Positions 49,096 through 55,923 of a stretch of 55,923 nt of DNA are shown one piece after another. The DNA lies in IMG/VR virus record IMGVR_UViG_3300032053_000094, positions 1 to 55,923 of that record, one strand, 5' to 3'. The notes below the pieces were generated by a model. It searched no databases. It was not told the DNA's origin and was given only the letters and a program-made list of their open reading frames with translations. The stretch's first letter is position 1. Every line of letters starts with the position of its first letter. Source of the DNA: a virus. A program made the position numbers and the translations under genes.

Positions 49096-49488
49096 TTAAA
49101 TTAGTTCTGTTGTTGTTGTCGTTGTCGGTGGTGGTTCTTCCGTTGTAGTGGTGGTAGTAGTTGTAGTTGTTTCCCATGGAAATGGTAAATTAATTATTGG
49201 TGGATTTATTATATCATTTATTTTTTGGTCTATAATTGAATCAATTACAACTAAATTTGTATAATTATCCAGCCAACTTATAACGTCAATTTCGGTAATT
49301 GCACTATATTCAATAAATCCATCAGGACCAATATCAGTAAAATCAATATACCCAACCAAACTCGCCGAGATATCGGTTTCATTTATTCCAATTCTTTTCC
49401 AATAAATTCTTGTCACAAAATTTGTAAATCCACTAAAATCAGGAATAGTGTCCATTTGTTCTATGTTCCAACTATAATTGTTTGCCAT
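49096..49488 (-). CDS. 130-aa protein with poly-Thr/Pro C-terminus
   Basis: Folded part ~1-105 (NYSWNIEQMDTIPDFSGFTN, VTRIYWKRIGINETDISASL, GYIDFTDIGPDGFIEYSAIT) is a beta domain common in phage fibres (chaperone or baseplate type); then a Thr-rich/Pro stalk of about 25 residues made of three Thr blocks. Possible fibre tip or structural spike. Thr codons form a repeat on the plus strand. Confidence 0.68.
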   Translation of the reverse strand: MANNYSWNIEQMDTIPDFSGFTNFVTRIYWKRIGINETDISASLVGYIDFTDIGPDGFIEYSAITEIDVISWLDNYTNLVVIDSIIDQKINDIINPPIINLPFPWETTTTTTTTTTEEPPPTTTTTTELI

Positions 49489-49491
49489 ATA

Positions 49492-49710
49492 TTATATACT
49501 TTTTTTAATTTTATATTTTAAATCAGAAATAACTTCTCTGACAATAATCCAATCTCTTCTCATATAAGCATCTTCCAATCTTTCTATTGTTTTAATCATA
49601 GACCTATCTTCACTTTTTTTACTTGGTGATGGTTCAAATGCATCCTCTTTAATTATTCTTCTTATTAAATTGGTCATATCTTTTTCAGATAATCTAACTA
49701 TTTTTTTCAT
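49492..49710 (-). CDS. Tagged 72-aa protein
   Basis: MKKIVRLSEKDMTNLIRR-IIKEDAFEP is the second tag type. The rest is helical and basic (EDAYMRRDWIIVREVISDLK). The tag makes up a third of the protein, suggesting that processing leaves a ~50-residue peptide. Spacing of 3 nt to the poly-Thr gene. Confidence 0.66.
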   Translation of the reverse strand: MKKIVRLSEKDMTNLIRRIIKEDAFEPSPSKKSEDRSMIKTIERLEDAYMRRDWIIVREVISDLKYKIKKSI

Positions 49711-50085
49711 TTAAATTTTAATTAATCTTTTTTTAGTTTCCCCACCCAATTCTATTTCAGATGGTGGTGGTTTTTGATTTAGTGCAATTTTTATTTTATT
49801 CACAGAATCTAACGGTACTACTTCTGTTTGAGTGAAGGGACCAAATTTTCCTGTTATTTCAAATGAATTATTTTTTGGTACAATGTGTGTAACATTAACT
49901 TCCTTCCAACCAAAAAGTTTATAAATTTCTAATCTATATTTAATATTATTTAGTAATAATTTACCATCATTAGTTCTTGAAACTTTAATATTAGTAGGAG
50001 TGTCTTCTTCTTCTTTTAATAATCTTTTTTCTAAGTTTAAATTAGAATCTTTTATATGTTTAATCTTACTTTGACTTCTATTCAT
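49711..50085 (-). CDS. 124-aa protein with internal LLKE-type leader
   Basis: MNRSQSKIKHIKDSNLNLEK-RLLKEEED is a long leader ending in LLKE|E. Remainder beta-rich (DGKLLLNNIKYRLEIYKLFG, WKEVNVTHIVPKNNSFEITG) with a GPFTQTEVVPLDSV end. TATTTAT-type element 50090-50097. Immediately upstream of and coupled to the 72-aa tagged gene. Confidence 0.62.
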   Translation of the reverse strand: MNRSQSKIKHIKDSNLNLEKRLLKEEEDTPTNIKVSRTNDGKLLLNNIKYRLEIYKLFGWKEVNVTHIVPKNNSFEITGKFGPFTQTEVVPLDSVNKIKIALNQKPPPSEIELGGETKKRLIKI

Positions 50086-50089
50086 AACA

Positions 50090-50097
50090 ATAAATAT
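50090..50097 (-). promoter_or_regulatory. TATTTAT-type element
   Basis: Coding-strand ATATTTAT, 4 nt upstream of the start at 50085. Confidence 0.45.
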
Positions 50098-50107
50098 TCA
50101 ATAAAAC

Positions 50108-50140
50108 AAAAAACCCACTATTAATATTCGGTGGGTTTAG
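50108..50140. terminator. Hairpin terminator
   Basis: AAAAAACCCAC-TATTAATATTCG-GTGGGTTTAG after the 50121 gene. Confidence 0.65.
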
Positions 50141-50441
50141 CCCAAACATAGGAGTTAGGGTGTTTTTTTTTATATATTAATTCAATATATTCATATAATT
50201 CCATAGGTTTTATGGGAATAAACTTAAAAAAGTCAGGAAATTTACCAAAAACATCAACAAGACCCTGATGTGAGTGGTCATATATACCAATATACTGATG
50301 GTCCCAATCAAAAAAGATATTATTTTTTGTAGGATATAACTGAACCTTACCATACATATTCCCAATAGAATATGACACTGTATGGTCCATTTGTTTAATT
50401 TCACCAACAATAAAAAATTTATTGAACAATTCTTCAGTCAT
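50121..50441 (-). CDS. 106-aa hypothetical protein, leaderless
   Basis: MTEELFNKFFIVGEIKQMDH, TVSYSIGNMYGKVQLYPTKN, FFDWDHQYIGIYDHSHQGLV: beta-rich with two His-Asp strings. Host-type TATATTTG at 50446-50453 ends 4 nt before the ATG. No family recognised; expression pattern suggests early. Confidence 0.65.
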   Translation of the reverse strand: MTEELFNKFFIVGEIKQMDHTVSYSIGNMYGKVQLYPTKNNIFFDWDHQYIGIYDHSHQGLVDVFGKFPDFFKFIPIKPMELYEYIELIYKKKHPNSYVWAKPTEY

Positions 50442-50445
50442 TAAT

Positions 50446-50453
50446 CAAATATA
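50446..50453 (-). promoter_or_regulatory. Host-type box, leaderless start
   Basis: Coding-strand TATATTTG, 4 nt before the ATG at 50441. Confidence 0.6.
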
Positions 50454-50469
50454 TGAAATAAAATACAAA

Positions 50470-51471
50470 TTACCAAGTACGACATGCCCAATATCTTGGT
50501 TTCCATCTAGGTCCTGGTGTGTCACACTTCATACGGGCTCTAAAAGATTTTCTTCTTGCTGGATTATTCTTCTTAATAACCATTCTTTTTCCATGTGCAG
50601 ATTTACCACCAAATCCAAAATTAACTTTTACTACTTTACCCTTATCATTTTTAACATACACTTTTGATTTTTTAACATCACCTTGCATGATTTTACCAAG
50701 TTGAACTTTTCTACCTTGATATTCTGCTTCATTTAATAAATTGTCAGGAATTAAACTAGTTTCTTCAACAGAACCATATTCGTCTTCATAAATAATTTTA
50801 TTAAATTTAGCTAATTCTTTTAAAATTAAAATATTTAATTTATTTTCGTTAAAGTGTGTCATTTTTGGTTCGTTTCCAGTACCTGATTTATTGTGTGTTT
50901 TTTCCGCTCTTCTTTTTTGTGAGGTCATTGACTTCTTTTCTTCTTTAGAATATGACCCTGCGATTTTTGGGGTTTCTTTTGATACTTTTTTGGAGGGTCT
51001 ACATTTTGGGTAACTACCATCTTCAGCTTCCTTTCGTCCACAAGGAGGATGTTTACCTTTAACTTTTTTACCAACATTAACCCATTTCTCTTTAAACCAT
51101 CTATTAAGGTCTTCTGTTAAAGCCTCATCATCGTCATCGCAAGCCTTTTCATCCCATTCATTCTTAAATGCCCATTTATAATTGTCTAATATGTATTTTG
51201 TTATAAATTTCTCAATTTCATCTGTATCACCAATCTTTTTACCATGTAACTCATCATATGAATTAATTAATGTTATTGCACAACTACGAATCAAATATCC
51301 AAGGTACGATTCATAATCATCATAATCACAAGGATTATAAAAATCAAAACCTTCGTAAACAATACTACTAAGATGTTTATCTAATTCGATAATATTTCGT
51401 CTAAAATACATTAATTTGTCATTAATAGACGATATTTCTTCTTTCAATATATTTTTGATAAAAACCCTCAT
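50470..51471 (-). CDS. DUF5872-like phage protein with tag
   Basis: 333 residues. Leader MRVFIKNILKEEIS. Middle WVNVGKKVKGKHPPCGRKEA-EDGSYPKCRPSKKV, then KSMTSQKRRAEKTHNKSGTG (DUF5872 pattern). C-terminus KSKVYVKNDKGKVVKVNFGF, then NPARRKSFRARMKCDTPGPR and KPRYWACRTW: a basic Cys-rich domain common in T4-like phages. Function unknown; composition suggests nucleic-acid binding or virion assembly. Confidence 0.75.
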   Translation of the reverse strand: MRVFIKNILKEEISSINDKLMYFRRNIIELDKHLSSIVYEGFDFYNPCDYDDYESYLGYLIRSCAITLINSYDELHGKKIGDTDEIEKFITKYILDNYKWAFKNEWDEKACDDDDEALTEDLNRWFKEKWVNVGKKVKGKHPPCGRKEAEDGSYPKCRPSKKVSKETPKIAGSYSKEEKKSMTSQKRRAEKTHNKSGTGNEPKMTHFNENKLNILILKELAKFNKIIYEDEYGSVEETSLIPDNLLNEAEYQGRKVQLGKIMQGDVKKSKVYVKNDKGKVVKVNFGFGGKSAHGKRMVIKKNNPARRKSFRARMKCDTPGPRWKPRYWACRTW

Positions 51472-51484
51472 ATCTGAAATTTAT

Positions 51485-51742
51485 TTACAAATCGTAGATA
51501 CCCAAATCTTTCTCAACTCTTACAATCTCACTATGAGTCAAACCATTTAAATCTTTCTCAATTAGGTTAATTGTTACTTTCTTATAGTCGGACATGGATT
51601 CTTTTTTTATCGCAGCATATATTTTTGCTTTCTTGGCTGGACCGCCACTTTTATAATGGTCAAGAATATTTTGATAATGTAAATCACCAGGTCCCATTTC
51701 ACTAAGTATTTTATATTGCCTTTCCGATATTAATATTTTCAT
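51485..51742 (-). CDS. Tagged 85-aa protein
   Basis: MKILISERQYKILSEMGPGD leader (ISE|R type). The rest has YQNILDHYKSGGPAKKAKIY and DYKKVTINLIEKDLNGLTHS, helical and basic. TATTTAT-type element 51749-51756. Unknown. Confidence 0.66.
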   Translation of the reverse strand: MKILISERQYKILSEMGPGDLHYQNILDHYKSGGPAKKAKIYAAIKKESMSDYKKVTINLIEKDLNGLTHSEIVRVEKDLGIYDL

Positions 51743-51748
51743 AATACA

Positions 51749-51756
51749 ATAAATAT
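51749..51756 (-). promoter_or_regulatory. TATTTAT-type element
   Basis: Coding-strand ATATTTAT, 6 nt upstream of the start at 51742. Confidence 0.45.
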
Positions 51757-51769
51757 CTCAATATTTAGT

Positions 51770-52051
51770 TTAATGATGATAACCACTCCAAAACCAAACA
51801 GATATTGAGGCAAATACAACACCTGTGACAATTGAAAATATTTTATTATTTTTTCTAATTCTTTTATTTCTATCAATTAAACATTGATTGTACAAAAGGT
51901 TATCATACTTAATAGGTTCGGTATGTTTAATTGTCATATACATACTATTACCTTTAACAAACATTGTTGTGTCTTTTTTAACACAATCAATATTTTGACC
52001 AACACAATTAATACTGAATAAAACTGATACGAGTACGATTAATTTTTTCAT
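51770..52051 (-). CDS. 93-aa exported/membrane protein
   Basis: Signal peptide MKKLIVLVSVLFSINCVGQN (Bacteroidetes-type end NCVGQ), then a Cys/Thr/Met-rich ectodomain, a basic KNRKRIRKNNK-like turn and a second TM helix (FSIVTGVVFASISVWFWSGY). Could be a spanin- or Imm-like protein. Host-type TATATTTG at 52074-52081. Confidence 0.66.
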   Translation of the reverse strand: MKKLIVLVSVLFSINCVGQNIDCVKKDTTMFVKGNSMYMTIKHTEPIKYDNLLYNQCLIDRNKRIRKNNKIFSIVTGVVFASISVWFWSGYHH

Positions 52052-52073
52052 TTTTTATAGGTTTAATGAAATA

Positions 52074-52081
52074 CAAATATA
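52074..52081 (-). promoter_or_regulatory. Host-type TAnnTTTG box
   Basis: Coding-strand TATATTTG, 22 nt upstream of the ATG at 52051. Confidence 0.6.
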
Positions 52082-52124
52082 ATCATTTCCATAATATAAA
52101 AATGTTTTTTAAAAAAAAATATTA

Positions 52125-52454
52125 TTACTCATTAGGAATTATTTCATTTAAAAATAATTTAACATTAGGAATCCATTGTTCCAATCTATATTGAATTTCA
52201 GCCCTAATATTATTAAAATCTTCCCTATCTGTATTACTATGTATATCAATAAACACATTTGTTCCTGTATATGGTACGATTCTATCTATTGTTATTCTAT
52301 CAATAGATTCAATTTCATCTAATTCATCCATCTCACCCAACCCCCATTCTTCCGAATCCTCACGAATAGAATTAAGAGAACTATCAATTAATGATTGAAT
52401 ATGATTACCTAAAACCTGAAGTTGATTATCTTTTATAATATATTTTGTTGCCAT
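52125..52454 (-). CDS. 109-aa small acidic alpha-beta protein
   Basis: MATKYIIKDNQLQVLGNHIQ, LIDSSLNSIREDSEEWGLGE, GTNVFIDIHSNTDREDFNNI, then EQWIPNVKLFLNEIIPNE. Acidic helix, strand, helix, strand layout as in the other small proteins downstream. Coupled to the 325-aa gene (7 nt). Confidence 0.62.
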   Translation of the reverse strand: MATKYIIKDNQLQVLGNHIQSLIDSSLNSIREDSEEWGLGEMDELDEIESIDRITIDRIVPYTGTNVFIDIHSNTDREDFNNIRAEIQYRLEQWIPNVKLFLNEIIPNE

Positions 52455-52461
52455 TTTATTT

Positions 52462-53439
52462 TTAATGTATATATTCAGAAAACATTTCGTTTATATATTG
52501 TTGAACTTTTCTAGAATCAGAATAATCAGGAAAACGAGCTCTAAGACAATCATAATCTTCACCTATTATCTTAATAAGACTTCCTTGAAACTCTAATGTT
52601 CCTGAATTACCATATTTACTGTTATTACCAAGATAATCTAAAACTATTGTATCAAAATCACTAATAGGCATTCTAATCATTTCCTCATATTTATCTTTTC
52701 TATTTCCTTCCTTATCCCAAGTGGAACCTCTTCTAACTGACACCCATTTACGGTCTTTAATATCAAAATATTTATCAAGTGAGGACCAAGCATCTTCATA
52801 GTACTCATCTTGTAATGCTGTATTGTCTGAACTATAATACAAGCTCTTTAGTTCTTGTTTTAATTCAGAAAGTTCGTCATCAAGAATTGATTTCATAATA
52901 TCTTCATCCTTAAATATTTCATCAATATTTTGTTGAGTTACGGTTATGTCACCATCATCAGTTACTACTTCTTTTCCATTTAATTCTCGTATAATAATTT
53001 CTTTAAGTTTTTTTACATTTTCAGGAGTTAAGTCATCAATAACATTATCAAATATGTCTATATCATACCCACCATACCAATCCCACTCTAAGTCACCTGT
53101 CAAAGCTTGTTTGATTGTTTCTCTACTATAATCTCTACCATCACAGAATATTGAAGATAAATCCTCGGCATCAGAAACACAATAAATTATATTGTCAACA
53201 ATATCAATATCTGATAATATTTCATTACACCATCTATAAAATTCAGGTTTATTTTCCTTATAAAGATATATCAAATATTCATTTTGCCAATCTTCGGAAC
53301 CATGTCCTCTTGGGTCTATTTCTTGAAATCTTCCAACACTTTTTAAATAATTAAAAAAAAGTTGAATATCATCATTAAAATATATTAATGACTTGGCATT
53401 ACCCGAATTAAATTCTTCTATAACATCATCTAGTATCAT
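52462..53439 (-). CDS. 325-aa acidic hypothetical protein
   Basis: Start MILDDVIEEFNSGNAKSLIY at 53439, after a coding-strand GTATTTATGTAAT; the frame extends 5 codons upstream. Aromatic/acidic: DLSSIFCDGRDYSRETIKQA, LEWDWYGGYDIDIFDNVIDD. Resembles the 342-aa protein at 3876-4904 (DLSRIF, PENVKKLKEII-like helix). Function unknown. Confidence 0.66.
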   Translation of the reverse strand: MILDDVIEEFNSGNAKSLIYFNDDIQLFFNYLKSVGRFQEIDPRGHGSEDWQNEYLIYLYKENKPEFYRWCNEILSDIDIVDNIIYCVSDAEDLSSIFCDGRDYSRETIKQALTGDLEWDWYGGYDIDIFDNVIDDLTPENVKKLKEIIIRELNGKEVVTDDGDITVTQQNIDEIFKDEDIMKSILDDELSELKQELKSLYYSSDNTALQDEYYEDAWSSLDKYFDIKDRKWVSVRRGSTWDKEGNRKDKYEEMIRMPISDFDTIVLDYLGNNSKYGNSGTLEFQGSLIKIIGEDYDCLRARFPDYSDSRKVQQYINEMFSEYIH

Positions 53440-53460
53440 ATTACATAAATACAACTAAAA

Positions 53461-53500
53461 ATAAAAAACCCCATCTTAATTGGATGGGGAATTTTTTATT
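53461..53500. terminator. Hairpin terminator
   Basis: AAAAAACCCCATC-TTAATTG-GATGGGG, then ATTTTTT: same stem sequence as 41323-41360. Confidence 0.75.
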
Positions 53501-53861
53501 TAAATTTATTGTATTTAGATTTCAAAAATTTATCTAACGGTAAATCATCAGGTTTAATTGGATTATATTCTTTTTCACTATCTTTATCCCATCTTGTTCC
53601 TCCACCAATGTTTAAACCACTTGGTCTGTTTTTACTAAAACTTTCTTTAGATTTCATTTTATTTTGGAATTCGTCATCAATTCCCATATCATCATCAACA
53701 TCAAAACCTAAATCTTCAATATTGTCTTCATCTTCCTCGTCATCAAAAGATGGTTCATCTTCAATAGGAGTATCATCAAAATCTACTTCTTGTTCTTTAA
53801 CTATTCTTCTTACTAATGCAATTAGGTCGGATTCAGTCAATCTTATTATTTTCTTTGCCAT
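53496..53861 (-). CDS. Tagged 121-aa acidic protein
   Basis: MKKIIRLTESDLIALVRR-IVKEQEVDF: the clearest member of the second tag class. Next, an acidic stretch (DDTPIEDEPSFDDEEDEDNI, EDLGFDVDDDMGIDDEF) and a basic C-terminus (KSKYNKFK). After cleavage at the tag the remainder would be an acidic internal peptide. TATTTAT-type element 53877-53884. Confidence 0.7.
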   Translation of the reverse strand: MAKKIIRLTESDLIALVRRIVKEQEVDFDDTPIEDEPSFDDEEDEDNIEDLGFDVDDDMGIDDEFQNKMKSKESFSKNRPSGLNIGGGTRWDKDSEKEYNPIKPDDLPLDKFLKSKYNKFK

Positions 53862-53876
53862 AATATTTTTTTATTT

Positions 53877-53884
53877 ATAAATAT
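53877..53884 (-). promoter_or_regulatory. TATTTAT-type element
   Basis: Coding-strand ATATTTAT, 15 nt upstream of the start at 53861. Confidence 0.5.
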
Positions 53885-53892
53885 CATTAAAT

Positions 53893-54207
53893 TTAAGAAT
53901 ATTCGGTGTTAATTGTGTAATATGCTCTGGTGATGATATGGGTACCTTTATCATCGGGAGGAAATAATATTTTATGTGTATCACCAATTATTTCATATAA
54001 TTCTTCTAGTCGGTCATTGTAATTATGAACATACACAATATATTCATAAAAAGGACTTTCATAGGTATTTGTCCATTTAGCTCTTTTTGTTGTACCTTCA
54101 ATAACTTCAATACGGTCCACAAAACTAAACTGAGGTTTTTTAATGATACGATTAAAGTATTCATCAAGTATGTTCTTAAACTGTGATTCTGTAATTAATA
54201 TTTTCAT
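53893..54207 (-). CDS. Tagged 104-aa small protein
   Basis: MKILITESQFKNILDEYFNR leader (ITE|S type, same as 24752). The rest (FSFVDRIEVIEGTTKRAKWT, YEYIVYVHNYNDRLEELYEI) is the small alpha-beta layout. Links the tag family and the small-protein family in one molecule. Confidence 0.68.
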   Translation of the reverse strand: MKILITESQFKNILDEYFNRIIKKPQFSFVDRIEVIEGTTKRAKWTNTYESPFYEYIVYVHNYNDRLEELYEIIGDTHKILFPPDDKGTHIITRAYYTINTEYS

Positions 54208-54213
54208 AACATT

Positions 54214-54462
54214 TTAATTCCAATAAAAGGCAAGTCTATTTCTTATACCCATAGATTTTATTGTATTCTCTATTAAAAGAACAACGTCCAATCTTTTATC
54301 ATATTCATCCATATCAAGGAATATATTATACGCATAATTTTTATCATCATCAATATAGTTACTACTCATATCTCTTTCTCTTGTAACCTCCACATTTTTA
54401 ACAACACCTGAAAATTTTTTATCCAATGCATATTCGACCATATTTCTTATAATTTCTTCCAT
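54214..54462 (-). CDS. 82-aa small alpha-beta protein
   Basis: MEEIIRNMVEYALDKKFSGV, VKNVEVTRERDMSSNYIDDD, NIFLDMDEYDKRLDVVLLIE, NTIKSMGIRNRLAFYWN. Helix, strand, loop, strand, helix, strand; likely paralogous to neighbours. One nt from the next gene's stop. Confidence 0.62.
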   Translation of the reverse strand: MEEIIRNMVEYALDKKFSGVVKNVEVTRERDMSSNYIDDDKNYAYNIFLDMDEYDKRLDVVLLIENTIKSMGIRNRLAFYWN

Positions 54463-54463
54463 A

Positions 54464-54769
54464 TTACCAAATCTTTTTTATTTTTAATTGGGGGTATAGT
54501 TCATTAAGATATCTCATAAGTATCAAAACATAATCTTTAAATATCATACTAAACAATAAAGAACCCTCAACTAATTCTTGTCCATTTGAAAACCATTCTT
54601 GTCTATCAGATTTACCAGGTAAACCTATTAATAAAATATTATTTTTAACTATCCCAAACCAGTCGTCTCCATCTATTTTAATATATTCTAACTCACTACC
54701 TTCAAACTTCATATCAAAATAAGGTTTGATTAATTCATATGCTTGTTCTTCTGATAATATGTAATCCAT
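54464..54769 (-). CDS. 101-aa small alpha-beta protein
   Basis: MDYILSEEQAYELIKPYFDM (ILSEE, tag-like) then LEYIKIDGDDWFGIVKNNIL, LLFSMIFKDYVLILMRYLNE and LYPQLKIKKIW. Same layout and run as the neighbouring genes. No function known. Confidence 0.62.
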   Translation of the reverse strand: MDYILSEEQAYELIKPYFDMKFEGSELEYIKIDGDDWFGIVKNNILLIGLPGKSDRQEWFSNGQELVEGSLLFSMIFKDYVLILMRYLNELYPQLKIKKIW

Positions 54770-54775
54770 ATATTT

Positions 54776-55072
54776 TTAATCTTTATAATATGTTGTATCC
54801 GATTCCAACCAATGGAAATTTACTCCTTTAAATACACCAAACATCTTAAGGATATTTTTAATATCCTTTTCAACCTCATCGTAGTAATCATCATATGATG
54901 ATTTGGTACCATAGAATCCAACTGGTGCCGAAATCCAAATATTATACTTTGGAAACAATTCATCTTCTCCAACATTGGCGTCATACATCTGAGACTCATA
55001 ACTAAGTTCAGGATACTTCCCCTTAAGAAGGGTAGTTAAAGTATTATCAACAATTTCAGAAGATATTTTCAT
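54776..55072 (-). CDS. 98-aa small alpha-beta protein
   Basis: Start MKISSEIVDNTLTTLLKGKY at 55072, preceded by two ATATTTAT copies; the frame extends 13 codons upstream. Then PKYNIWISAPVGFYGTKSSY, DDYYDEVEKDIKNILKMFGV, FKGVNFHWLESD. Same family layout. Confidence 0.62.
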   Translation of the reverse strand: MKISSEIVDNTLTTLLKGKYPELSYESQMYDANVGEDELFPKYNIWISAPVGFYGTKSSYDDYYDEVEKDIKNILKMFGVFKGVNFHWLESDTTYYKD

Positions 55073-55168
55073 ATATGATAAATATAAAGATAAATATAAT
55101 CCAACTGTCAAGGATTACTTGACAACTGAACTAAGAGGAAAAACAGGATAGTTTAAATAATAAGAACT

Positions 55169-55444
55169 TTAACAATCGGCATCATAATACCTGTCAAACA
55201 AATATTCACCAAATTTTTCTTTAAGATAGTCAATTAATTCATCCTCAAATGATTCATATTCGTCATAATCAAATGAAGATTCCATAACCCAATTTATGAT
55301 GTTACTCGCATATTCAAATTCATCACCAAACTGACATGGGTCTTCTTCACTACACAATGTTTTTAGTACTTCAACAAATTCTTCACTTCTTCTAAGAAAC
55401 CATCTGTTAATATTGTTTTCTTCTTCAATAATTAATTTACTCAT
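55169..55444 (-). CDS. 91-aa acidic helical protein
   Basis: Start MSKLIIEEENNINRWFLRRS at 55444, chosen because an ATATTTAT element is just upstream and the 45-codon extension is Phe/Pro-rich and implausible. Acidic helices (DYDEYESFEDELIDYLKEKF), ends DRYYDADC. Unknown. Confidence 0.62.
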   Translation of the reverse strand: MSKLIIEEENNINRWFLRRSEEFVEVLKTLCSEEDPCQFGDEFEYASNIINWVMESSFDYDEYESFEDELIDYLKEKFGEYLFDRYYDADC

Positions 55445-55564
55445 AATGATAAATATATTGTCATCTAAAAAAAAAGGGTAGGGGAAAAAAACCACAAAAT
55501 CACCCGAAGGGGTCGGTTTCGGTTGCCGATATATAATAAAAAAGAAGAAAATAATCTTACAATA

Positions 55565-55600
55565 ATAAAAAACCCCCACTTATTAGGAGGGGGGGGAAGT
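55565..55600. terminator. Hairpin terminator
   Basis: AAAAAACCCCC-ACTTATTAGGA-GGGGGGG after the 55604 gene. Confidence 0.6.
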
Positions 55601-55603
55601 TAA

Positions 55604-55882
55604 TTAAAATTTCTTTGCGTGGGGATTATAAAATCTAACGCTTGTAACACGTTCCTTATGACCAACCACAAACTGTGATAATGTTTTGGCGGTCTCCCTT
55701 ATATTCTCAAGTTCATTACTTTTCATTATGCCAGGAGAAATACCAATATTTATAATAAATTCTCTTTCATCATTTGGTTCCAAAAAATCCTCATTAACGG
55801 TCTCCACATTTATTTCTTCTATATCAGGAAACTCTTTAATTAACATCAGACTTAATATTTTTTTTACTCCTATCTTACTCAT
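55604..55882 (-). CDS. 92-aa small alpha-beta protein
   Basis: MSKIGVKKILSLMLIKEFPD, IEEINVETVNEDFLEPNDER, EFIINIGISPGIMKSNELEN, IRETAKTLSQFVVGHKERVT, SVRFYNPHAKKF: helix-strand-strand-helix-strand. Clear member of the small-protein run. TATTTAT-type element at 55887-55894, 4 nt from the ATG. Last gene of the window. Confidence 0.64.
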   Translation of the reverse strand: MSKIGVKKILSLMLIKEFPDIEEINVETVNEDFLEPNDEREFIINIGISPGIMKSNELENIRETAKTLSQFVVGHKERVTSVRFYNPHAKKF

Positions 55883-55886
55883 AACA

Positions 55887-55894
55887 ATAAATAT
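55887..55894 (-). promoter_or_regulatory. TATTTAT-type element
   Basis: Coding-strand ATATTTAT, 4 nt upstream of the start at 55882. Confidence 0.45.
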
Positions 55895-55923
55895 AATAAT
55901 AAATAAAAAACCACATCATAAAG

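Noticed and set aside
55445-55579. 45-codon extension of the 55169 gene
   Set aside because: Phe/Pro/Tyr-rich composition unlike the neighbours and upstream of the TATTTAT element.

Overview
The window looks like 56 kb of a large, AT-rich tailed-phage genome, most likely a T4-like (myovirus-type) phage of a Bacteroidetes/Flavobacteriia host. No host housekeeping operon or rRNA is present. Genes are small and tightly packed, mostly on the minus strand, with many short overlaps. The host assignment rests on two features. Several genes and both stable-RNA units are preceded by the Bacteroidetes sigma-type promoter (TTTG, about 20 nt, TAnnTTTG), sometimes so close to the ATG that the transcript would be leaderless. 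Exported proteins have Bacteroidetes-style signal peptides and lipoboxes. No terminase, portal, capsid, tail-sheath or DNA polymerase gene is visible, so the lineage is inferred.

Layout. 1-1.7 kb: end of an operon with the C-terminal half of a ClpC-like AAA+ protein preceded by the C-part of an atypically split intein. 1.7-5 kb: virion-type and unknown proteins and an M20-like peptidase. 5.0-5.4 kb: a tmRNA with a non-LAA tag, then an HNH endonuclease. 6-12 kb: lipoprotein, M23-like, DnaJ-type zinc, GAF-like, SPFH, PQ-loop, papain-like and OmpA proteins. 11.9-14.3 kb: a leftward stable-RNA cluster (Arg, Asp, Glu, Thr, His, Trp and Cys tRNAs, two aberrant tRNA-like elements and a structured non-tRNA segment) interrupted by a GIY-YIG endonuclease. 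14.4-16.4 kb: a holin-like protein, small membrane proteins and ClpP. 16.5-25 kb: large structural-type proteins. 25-36 kb: metalloproteases, phosphoesterase, GH19 endolysin, PPK2, a lysozyme-like protein, IMPDH/GMP reductase and a thioesterase. 36-56 kb: tagged structural proteins, WCT-motif and LRR proteins, a Vsr-like endonuclease, lipoproteins and many small acidic proteins.

Three themes connect the window. (1) Protein quality control: a ClpC-type D2 module with a ClpP-docking-like VGF loop, a ClpP with an intact triad, and a tmRNA could form a phage-owned tagging and proteolysis system. (2) About twenty otherwise unrelated proteins start with one of a few related short peptides rich in (L/I)xE motifs, resembling T4 capsid-targeting/prohead-protease leaders. 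Enzymes such as PPK2 and a Vsr-like nuclease carry them, suggesting packaging into the virion. (3) Two promoter classes: a recurrent coding-strand TATTTAT element precedes most tagged, lysis and structural-type genes (a probable late promoter), while metabolic, proteolytic and RNA units have host-type promoters. Homing-type endonucleases sit beside stable RNAs or fused to a tag.
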